From Chloroflexaceae bacterium (GTDB lineage: Bacteria; Chloroflexota; Chloroflexia; Chloroflexales; Chloroflexaceae): a stretch of DNA of 5,813 bases. The translations under genes were made by a program, and so were the position numbers. This document shows positions 1 to 3,769 of the stretch, one piece after another. Every line of letters starts with the position of its first letter. Position 1 is the first letter of the stretch. Below the pieces are notes generated by a model, which did no database searches, had not been told where the DNA came from, and saw nothing but the letters and a program-made list of their open reading frames with translations. The stretch lies in assembly GCA_026417815.1 (NCBI GenBank), contig JAOACN010000069.1, positions 1 through 5,813 on the forward strand, read 5' to 3'.

Positions 1-7
1 CTTTCTT

Positions 8-26
8 GGGAGGGCTTTGCCCTCCC
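8..26 (-). terminator. GC-rich hairpin downstream of the lipoprotein gene, possible transcription end
   Basis: Bases 8-15 and 19-26 form a perfect 8-bp inverted repeat with a 3-base loop. It lies about 70 bases past the stop of the lipoprotein gene read leftward. On the minus strand it is followed by AAGAAAG rather than a T-run, so it is not a textbook intrinsic terminator. On the plus strand it is followed by CTTTGG, which is also weak. It could be a factor-dependent end, an RNA-stabilising hairpin, or part of a bidirectional terminator with a gene left of the window. A second, weaker inverted repeat (35-40 with 49-54) lies between it and the gene. Confidence 0.4.
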
Positions 27-64
27 CTTTGGCAGAGACGAGAAGGAACGTCTCCGGTCCTCCC

Positions 65-100
65 ACCTCCACACCTCCACACCTCCACACCTCCACACCT
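65..100. repeat. Octamer tandem repeat, 4.5 copies of ACCTCCAC
   Basis: Four perfect copies of the 8-base unit ACCTCCAC (65-72, 73-80, 81-88, 89-96) are followed by a half copy (97-100). The array runs into the stop codon of the lipoprotein gene (99-101). On the coding strand it reads as repeated GTGGAGGT in the 3' untranslated region. There is strong strand bias: C, A and T only on the plus strand. A perfect short-unit array like this can change copy number by slippage. No function is evident. Confidence 0.9.
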
Positions 101-1394
101 ACTCCAGGCGCTGGTAGAACACAAACTCGTGGTCCGGCAGCAATTCAGGGTGGAAGATGGCGATCAGGTCGGCCAGCACGAGATCGGGGTTGGTCACGCC
201 GGTTTCCCAGTAGTCATTGCCGCCATTGGCATTCAGGCGCTTGTTGTTGTTGTAGACCCTGCCGTTCTGGAAGGCGGCGAACTGGGCGAAGCGCTCGTCC
301 TGGGCCAGACCCTCGGCCAGGGTTTTCCAGGAACCGGGGTTGACCCAGATGTCGGCGTCTTTAGCGCGGTCGAGCACCTCCTCGAAGCTCAACTGCATAC
401 TGCCGGTCGAGGTGTCATCGGCCCAGAGGTAGGCCGCCCCCGCGTCGGCCAGGAGCTTCGCGGCGTAACTGTTGCCGCCGGGCATGTACCACGTGCCCTG
501 GAAAGGCGCGCCGGAGAAGACCGTGGGCTTGTCGGTCACCGCCTGCGCTTTTGCGGCCATCTCGGCGTAGCGCCCGGCGATCCCCGCGTACACCTCGGTG
601 GCCAGCGCTTCACGGTTGAAGAAGGCGGCAGTGAACTTGATCCACTCGGCCCGTCCCAGAGGGGTCGGTTCCATATACTCACTGTTCATGGCCACCTTCA
701 GGCCGGCTTCGAGCAACTTCGGGTGCGAGTCGAACTCCGGGTTGCCCACGCCGTAGGTCATCACCAGGTCGGGTTCGAGATCGATCGCCTGCTCAACGTT
801 CAACTCGGCCCCGCTCCCGATCTCCTTCAGCTTGCCCGCCTCGATCAGCTTCACCACCTCTGGCGTATTGATGTACTGGAAGGTATCAACCCCCACCAGG
901 CGATCCAGCAGATCGAGTTCCTTCAGGTGCGGCAACTGGGTGGTAGACATGGTGACGATGGACTTCACCGGCACCTCGATCACCTGGGCATCGCCCACGT
1001 CGGGCGGGGCGGGGGTGCCGCACTGCACCAGCACGTAGCGAAACTGCACATCGGCGTCGCGCCAGGGGTTGAGCACGGTTATGAGCTTGTAGTTGTTGAA
1101 GTACTCAATGGTCCAGCCGGTGGCGTCTTCAAGGGCGACCTTTTCGGGGAAGTAATCGAGATCCGGGTCGTAATCGGTGACACAGCCCTCGGTGAGATTG
1201 GCGACGGGCGCCTCGAGCACCGCCACCGTGGGCGCAGGGGTGGGAGGGGCGGCAGTAGACGCGGGCAGAGAAGTTGCGGTAGCCGGCGCCGCTGGCGTGG
1301 CCGTGGGCGTTTGAGTGGCGCGCGGGCCGCCACAGGCGACGAGGGCGATGGCGAGGAGCAGGGTGGCCATCCAGGAGAGTCGGAAACGCGACAT
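99..1394 (-). CDS. ABC transporter substrate-binding lipoprotein, cobalamin/siderophore (BtuF/FecB-like) family
   Basis: This 431-aa protein is a probable extracytoplasmic solute receptor for an ABC importer. Residues 1-21 are a lipoprotein signal peptide: Arg residues at 3 and 5, hydrophobic 9-19, lipobox LVAC with the lipidated Cys at 21. A Thr/Pro/Ala-rich linker covers about 22-58. The periplasmic-binding fold of the type III (helical-backbone) group covers about 138-430, with family-like stretches SIVTMSTTQLPHL (145-157), DLEPDLVMTYG (205-215) and PLGRAEWIKF (245-254). The start at 1394 was chosen because the signal peptide begins there and AAGGG (1406-1402) lies 7 bases upstream; the in-frame GTG at 1472 would add 26 residues ahead of the signal. 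Ligand is inferred: the only regulator visible upstream is a cobalamin riboswitch, which favours B12, but sequence alone also allows ferric siderophore or heme. No permease or ATPase gene is in the window. Confidence 0.85.
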   Translation of the reverse strand: MSRFRLSWMATLLLAIALVACGGPRATQTPTATPAAPATATSLPASTAAPPTPAPTVAVLEAPVANLTEGCVTDYDPDLDYFPEKVALEDATGWTIEYFNNYKLITVLNPWRDADVQFRYVLVQCGTPAPPDVGDAQVIEVPVKSIVTMSTTQLPHLKELDLLDRLVGVDTFQYINTPEVVKLIEAGKLKEIGSGAELNVEQAIDLEPDLVMTYGVGNPEFDSHPKLLEAGLKVAMNSEYMEPTPLGRAEWIKFTAAFFNREALATEVYAGIAGRYAEMAAKAQAVTDKPTVFSGAPFQGTWYMPGGNSYAAKLLADAGAAYLWADDTSTGSMQLSFEEVLDRAKDADIWVNPGSWKTLAEGLAQDERFAQFAAFQNGRVYNNNKRLNANGGNDYWETGVTNPDLVLADLIAIFHPELLPDHEFVFYQRLE

Positions 1395-1448
1395 GGAGTT
1401 ACCCTTTCGTACCGAACTGGGGAGCGGACCTGTCCCTGGGTATGTAAC

Positions 1449-1470
1449 GATGAGGCGTCCACGCCTCATC
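1449..1470. other. Perfect 10+2+10 inverted repeat between the 71-aa gene and the lipoprotein gene
   Basis: Bases 1449-1458 (GATGAGGCGT) and 1461-1470 (ACGCCTCATC) are exact reverse complements around a 2-base centre. The repeat begins inside the stop codon of the 71-aa gene and ends 54 bases before the lipoprotein start. As RNA it would be a tight hairpin with no following U-run, so it looks more like an RNA processing or stability hairpin, or a dimeric-repressor operator, than a terminator. The flanking spacer to the lipoprotein start shows only the ribosome binding site. Confidence 0.7.
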
Positions 1471-1684
1471 ACGGGCCACGTTCATCGGCGCGGATCCACG
1501 TCGATGAGCGCCGCAGCAGGCGCAGCAGCGCCGCCTGGCGCGACCGTTCCCGGGCGAGGCGCGTCAGCGCGGTATGCGCGGCAGCAGTGGGCAGCCAGCC
1601 GAGCAGTTCCACCTCCCACTCGGCCTGCACGGCGCGTTCCATGCTTGCCGCCAGTTCGTGCCAGAGGTCGTCGTCGAGTTGCAT
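1469..1684 (-). CDS. Small protein of unknown function (71 aa), first gene of the lipoprotein unit
   Basis: I do not recognise a family. The start at 1684 is well supported: AAGGA (1694-1690) sits 5 bases upstream. The protein has an acidic N-terminal third (MQLDDDLWHE), a central Trp/Leu/Ala-rich section with two Trp (EWEVELLGW, residues 22-30), and a basic Arg-rich C-terminal half. It looks soluble and largely helical, with no signal peptide or membrane segment. The stop is followed at once by an in-frame second stop (TGATGA), which lies in the inverted repeat at 1449-1470. The lipoprotein gene starts 74 bases downstream on the same strand, so the two are probably co-transcribed. It could be a cytoplasmic accessory of the importer, but nothing in the sequence shows this. 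Confidence 0.6.
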   Translation of the reverse strand: MQLDDDLWHELAASMERAVQAEWEVELLGWLPTAAAHTALTRLARERSRQAALLRLLRRSSTWIRADERGP

Positions 1685-1716
1685 TTCTGTCCTTATGTGT
1701 CGGGCGGCCTGACCGC

Positions 1717-1860
1717 CTTAGTAGTCTGTGAACGAAGTTTCCTTGCATTTCCGATCCCCTCCACCCCCCCGTTGGGGGGAGGAGCCGGACTCCCTCCCCA
1801 GCAGGGGAGGGTTGGGGAGGGGGCGGAGTTACCGAAAAACTTAGCTCACAGAGTACTTAG
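1717..1860. mobile_element. MITE-like non-coding element with 24-bp imperfect terminal inverted repeats
   Basis: Bases 1717-1740 and 1837-1860 are inverted copies matching at 20 of 24 positions (mismatches at 1719, 1724, 1732 and 1734 of the left arm). They bound a 96-base core made of alternating C-runs and G-runs that folds on itself, including an 8-bp stem 1792-1799/1804-1811 with a 4-base loop. There is no coding capacity and no clear target-site duplication at the edges. The layout (inverted ends, short length, structured core, intergenic) fits a miniature inverted-repeat element or a large REP/BIME-type repeat. It lies in the untranslated region between the riboswitch terminator and the 71-aa gene, so any read-through RNA must pass through it. 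Calling it mobile is inference until other copies are shown. Confidence 0.55.
1804..1823 (+). other. G-quadruplex-like motif
   Basis: Four G-runs (1804-1807, 1809-1811, 1814-1817, 1819-1823) are separated by loops of 1, 2 and 1 bases on the plus strand. This is a strict short-loop quadruplex pattern. It is the non-coding-strand side for the minus-strand genes, so the quadruplex could form in the template DNA during transcription but not in the mRNA, which is C-rich here. The left half of the motif competes with the 8-bp stem at 1792-1811. Another G6 run lies at 1774-1779. Confidence 0.6.
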
Positions 1861-1998
1861 ACTCGCTATCACAGACGGCCTTCGCGTCTTAATTGATAGT
1901 TAAAATCATTAATCCTGTGCCTGACAGAAGAGACTGGACAGGTTCTGCCCACCTCATCCCTCCTATGGCTAACCCGGAGGGCTGTGCTGTGATCCAAC
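1861..1998. other. Gene-free leader stretch between the inverted-repeat element and the riboswitch terminator
   Basis: I see no supported gene here. It contains an AT-rich patch (about 1889-1914) that contrasts with the GC-rich surroundings, and a small 5-bp stem (1873-1877/1885-1889). On the minus strand there is a Shine-Dalgarno-like AGGAGGG (1964-1958) with a GTG 6 bases from its GGAGG core (1952), opening a 27-codon frame that closes at 1869. Composition and the lack of any recognisable protein make that frame doubtful. No convincing -35/-10 pair was found in the AT-rich patch on either strand. Confidence 0.5.
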
Positions 1999-2029
1999 AA
2001 AAAGCCCCCGCCTCATCAGAGAACGGGGG
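1999..2029 (-). terminator. Intrinsic terminator downstream of the cobalamin riboswitch (expression platform)
   Basis: On the minus strand CCCCCG (2029-2024) pairs perfectly with CGGGGG (2010-2005). The stem can be extended inside by TCTC/GAGG around a TGAT loop. The stem is followed by C and a T5 run (2003-1999). This is a canonical Rho-independent terminator, about 90 bases downstream of the riboswitch P1 stem and 315 bases before the first gene of the unit. Its position and strength make it the likely off-switch for transcription when B12 is bound. The stop codon of the leader ORF falls inside the hairpin. Confidence 0.88.
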
Positions 2030-2081
2030 TGACGGGTACGACCGGCGCGTGTATGGAGAAGGGTGCTGGGACGCGGGCCAT
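2016..2081 (-). CDS. Putative 21-aa leader peptide between riboswitch and terminator
   Basis: The ATG at 2081 is preceded by a near-perfect Shine-Dalgarno AAGGAGG (2094-2088) with a 6-base spacer, the best ribosome binding site in the window. The frame encodes 21 residues, starting MARVPAPFS, with five Pro and five Val (PVVPVTPV near the end), and ends in a double stop (TGATGA) inside the terminator hairpin. It lies wholly within the leader RNA. I infer a regulatory role: a ribosome finishing this frame would cover the 5' arm and loop of the terminator and favour read-through. There is no run of a single codon typical of amino-acid attenuators. An alternative is that it is the remnant start of a former riboswitch-controlled gene. 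Confidence 0.55.
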   Translation of the reverse strand: MARVPAPFSIHAPVVPVTPVL

Positions 2082-2118
2082 GTTCGTCCTCCTTGGCTCG
2101 AGAAGGGCGGAACAACAA

Positions 2119-2245
2119 CGTCGCGGCAGGCGTCCTGGCTTCCGGCGTTCGACTGAACGGCCGGTTACAGTTGCGGCACAGCGCTGGACTTGCACCAGCT
2201 TCCACCTTTATGCCCTGGCATCCGGGCCAACGGGTCACCGCGACG
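2119..2245 (-). promoter_or_regulatory. Cobalamin (vitamin B12) riboswitch aptamer
   Basis: On the minus strand the 5' arm CGTCGCGG (2245-2238) pairs perfectly with CCGCGACG (2126-2119) to form an 8-bp P1 stem. Between them lie the conserved core pieces in the right order: GGAAGCTGGTG (2203-2193), GTCCAGCGCTG (the other side of that stem), GCCGCAACTGT (2177-2167), and the B12 box AGCCAGGACGCCTGCC (2140-2125). A peripheral hairpin (2164-2142) with one bulged C and an AGTC loop sits between the last two. At about 127 bases it is more compact than many family members, with only one peripheral hairpin in that position. Binding of a cobalamin to this core normally turns expression off; which form (adenosyl, methyl or hydroxo) is not evident. 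It is followed by a leader ORF and a terminator and points at the lipoprotein unit. Confidence 0.93.
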
Positions 2246-2278
2246 GGTATCAGATTGCGCAGGTGCGGAAGTGGCTAG

Positions 2279-2307
2279 ATTTTAGCATAGGTTCATATGA
2301 CCTGCAA
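2279..2307 (-). promoter_or_regulatory. Sigma70-type promoter of the riboswitch transcript
   Basis: On the minus strand a -35 hexamer TTGCAG (2307-2302) and a -10 hexamer TAAAAT (2284-2279) are separated by exactly 17 bases. Each matches the vegetative consensus at 4 or 5 of 6 positions. Transcription would start near 2272, leaving about 27 bases before the riboswitch P1 stem, a sensible arrangement. The promoter overlaps the broken end of the glyoxalase-like remnant on the other strand. Confidence 0.72.
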
Positions 2308-2513
2308 CGAGCACTGTTTCTCGCTTTCTCGCAATCGGCCTCACTCTATACGGCCACCAACTGCTCGAAGATGTACTGGTGCGCATCGCCGACCGGGGCG
2401 TCTTGTCGAGCCAAATGATCACCGACGCTGCCTCTGAGCGTATGATGAGCTTCCGCGATCCGGACGGGCGTGAGATCGCGATCGTCGAGCGTGATCGCAA
2501 TCTTTCCACCTGA
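2301..2513 (+). pseudogene. C-terminal remnant of a glyoxalase/bleomycin-resistance (VOC) family protein
   Basis: An open stretch of 70 codons with no usable start encodes a typical C-terminal VOC half-module: a helix-like segment (EDVLVRIADRGV), then FRDPDGREIAIVERDR just before the stop at 2511-2513. The F-x-DPDG-x-x-I-x-x-VE signature is characteristic of glyoxalase-like proteins, in which the late Glu is often a metal ligand. The frame is closed upstream by TGA at 2298-2300, and its first ATG (2415) lies in the middle of the domain. A whole VOC protein is usually about 115-150 aa, so at least the first half is missing. It is the only plus-strand coding trace in the window. It probably lost its 5' part in the event that placed the riboswitch promoter here. 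Confidence 0.7.
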
Positions 2514-2596
2514 ATGTGAAGAGACAAAGGTGCTCCACCGGCGTCGGCTGGAGTTGATCCACGACGCGTGCGGATGTTCGGCCCTGCTGTGTCCGC

Positions 2597-2815
2597 CTAC
2601 CCCACTGGCGTTTCTCGCCCTATCCAGCGCAGCAGGATCAGGACCAGGCTGGCAATCGCCAGTAGCACCAGGGAGAGTTGCAGGGCGATGCCCAGGTTGG
2701 TCTCGAAGCCGACGAAGATCGCCAGCGGGATCGTCTGGGTACGTCCCTCGCGATTGCCGGCAAAGATGATCGTTGCGCCGAACTCACCGAACGCGCGAGC
2801 CCGGGCCAGTGCCGA
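2597..2815 (-). pseudogene. modB: C-terminal remnant of a molybdate-type ABC transporter permease (ModB-like)
   Basis: About 71 codons are open from 2815 down to the TAG at 2599-2597. They encode ARAFGEFGATIIFAGN, then REGRTQTIPLAIF, then a hydrophobic C-terminal membrane segment ending in LLRWIGRETPVG. The FGEFGA...FAGN...GRTQT(I/L)PLAI series is the hallmark of ModB-family permeases, including the conserved EAA-loop-to-final-helix region. Intact ModB is roughly 220-280 aa, so only the last quarter to third remains. An in-frame TGA (2818-2816) closes it upstream and there is no start codon. It is joined to a different gene fragment at a 15-bp repeat. CysT/sulfate-type permeases are related, but the FGEFGA/GRTQT wording fits ModB best. 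Confidence 0.78.
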
Positions 2816-3041
2816 TCAGCAGCGCCGCCCGGGTCAGTGCCTCGTAGAGTGCGCGTGGTGAAGGGGGAGCGGGACGGTTGTCGGACGAGGCTTGCGCGCT
2901 CGTCTTTCCGTGCGCGCCACAGAGGAAGTAGCTGATCGCCGGCCGCTCCACAACCAGGGAGCGCAAGCCGCAGTGAATGACGCAGCAGAGCGGGCCGAGC
3001 AGGCCAAGGTTGATGGCGACGATCACGGCAACAACGGACAT
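2784..3041 (-). pseudogene. Truncated small membrane protein with Cys/His motifs, fused out of frame to the modB remnant
   Basis: From an ATG at 3041 the frame encodes about 77 plausible residues and then runs out of frame through the modB remnant to a TGA at 2784-2786. Residues 3-18 form a membrane segment (VVAVIVAINLGLLGPL), followed by CCVIHC (19-24), a YFLCGAH motif (38-44), a Ser/Pro-rich hinge, and PRALYEALTRAALLIG, which looks like the start of a second membrane helix cut short. The paired C/H motifs could bind metal or heme, but I do not recognise the family. No good Shine-Dalgarno precedes the ATG. A 7-bp hairpin (3062-3068/3074-3080) lies just upstream. The ending GTGPGSRVR is probably junction sequence rather than native protein. 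Confidence 0.4.
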
Positions 3042-3355
3042 GACGCCGCGCAAACCAGAGGCGCCTCGTGGTGCGAGGCGACGGTGCGCATCAGGACGCA
3101 ACTCAACTGGTTGGCACAGGTCCATGCCTGCCTCGGAGTGAACCGGGTCGCCAATCCTGGCGTAAGGGGGGCCGGGAAGGGCCAGTCCTGCGACACCCCC
3201 GTGTTGGGGCGGGGAAACCGATCGTGTTCACATCTACCGAACACGTTCGTACCGCGGAGAGCGTGGAGGGGAGCAAACGGCTTCAAAAACTCATCCTCTG
3301 CGTGCTCTGCGGCAAATAGTCTGCCTACAGGGAAACCAGGTTTCCCCCATCGTCC
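3042..3355. other. Gene-free intergenic stretch with small inverted repeats
   Basis: I see no supported gene. Open frames here have no ribosome binding sites and no recognisable protein features. The stretch holds a 7-bp hairpin (3062-3068/3074-3080), a 7-bp inverted repeat CGTGTTC/GAACACG with a 9-base loop (3223-3229/3239-3245), C-run/G-run DNA resembling the core of the element at 1717-1860 (about 3193-3215), and the palindrome next to the thioesterase stop. It is probably decayed sequence continuous with the gene fragments to its left. Confidence 0.5.
3330..3346 (-). terminator. Palindromic hairpin after the mutase/MeaB/thioesterase operon
   Basis: GGGAAACC (3330-3337) and GGTTTCCC (3339-3346) are perfect inverted repeats around a single base, giving a 7-bp stem with a 3-base loop. 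It begins 9 bases past the thioesterase stop, at the place where the operon should end. There is no T-run on the minus strand, so termination would have to be of the hairpin-only or factor-assisted type. It may instead stabilise the mRNA 3' end. Confidence 0.45.
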
Positions 3356-3769
3356 CTACCGTCGCGCCGGTCCTTCCGCTTCGACCGCCGGCAACTGCGG
3401 CACGGCCACCGGGTGGTCCTCGTCGTCGAGGGCCACCAGGACGCACTCGGCCTGGCAGGCCAGCACCCGTTCGTCACGGTCCATCGGCTCCCACCACATC
3501 TCGACGGCGACGTGCATCGAGGTGCGCCCGGTGCGCTTGAGGCGCGCGATCAGTTCGACGATTGACCCCTCGCGCACGGGGTGGTGGAAGTTAACCTCGC
3601 CGATGTGCACCGTCACCACCTTGCGCCGGCACCAGCGCGTGGCGCAGATGAATGCGGCCTGGTCGATCCAGGCCACCGCCTGGCCGCCAAACAGCGTTCG
3701 GTAGTGGTTGGTCTCGGCGGGGAAAATCGGCAGGACCATGCGCGTTTCGGCGCGGTTGGCCTCAGCCAT
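3356..3769 (-). CDS. Hotdog-fold acyl-CoA thioesterase (YciA/BACH-like)
   Basis: A 137-aa single-domain hotdog protein, the usual length for this family, which hydrolyses acyl-CoA thioesters to free acid plus CoA in the cytoplasm. Family residues are visible: TNHYRTLFGGQAVAWIDQAA (20-39), with Asn21, the Gly-Gly pair (28-29) and the Asp of WID (36) at the positions used for catalysis and CoA binding; VNFHHPVREGSIVEL (59-73), the conserved strand-turn-strand; and a late strand with Cys105 and Cys109. The start at 3769 has AGGAGG (3781-3776) 6 bases upstream and overlaps the end of meaB by 8 bases, so translation is probably coupled. The company of methylmalonyl-CoA mutase suggests a substrate in propionyl-, methylmalonyl- or succinyl-CoA metabolism, but that is inference. 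Residues 117-137 are a variable tail. Confidence 0.85.
   Translation of the reverse strand: MAEANRAETRMVLPIFPAETNHYRTLFGGQAVAWIDQAAFICATRWCRRKVVTVHIGEVNFHHPVREGSIVELIARLKRTGRTSMHVAVEMWWEPMDRDERVLACQAECVLVALDDEDHPVAVPQLPAVEAEGPARR

Noticed and set aside
1395..1472. Upstream GTG/ATG starts that would extend the lipoprotein by 26 residues
   Set aside because: The extension precedes a complete lipoprotein signal peptide and would spoil it; the ATG at 1394 has its own AAGGG ribosome site.
6..1712. Very long plus-strand open frame opposite the lipoprotein gene
   Set aside because: It is the antisense shadow of the lipoprotein and 71-aa genes: no ribosome site, low-complexity His/Gly/Arg-rich protein, and the minus strand carries a clear lipoprotein with signal peptide and fold motifs.
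1757..1823. Possible CRISPR array or regulatory direct repeats in the C/G-run region
   Set aside because: The runs are irregular and self-complementary without repeat-spacer periodicity; the inverted-repeat element explains them.
1869..1952. 27-codon GTG frame with AGGAGGG upstream in the leader, and an alternative 22-codon ATG frame at 1957
   Set aside because: A good ribosome site but an unremarkable product in an AT-rich patch; two overlapping frames share the same site, so I do not call either as a gene.
1969..2238. 89-codon minus-strand frame across the riboswitch
   Set aside because: It runs through the aptamer core and terminator, has no ribosome site, and the RNA elements explain the conserved sequence.
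2282..2527. 81-codon minus-strand frame opposite the glyoxalase-like remnant
   Set aside because: The plus-strand frame shows the DPDG signature of a real protein family; the minus frame has no recognisable content.
3023..3319. Open frames on both strands in the intergenic stretch left of the thioesterase
   Set aside because: No ribosome sites and no protein-like features; they overlap small hairpins and C/G-run DNA.
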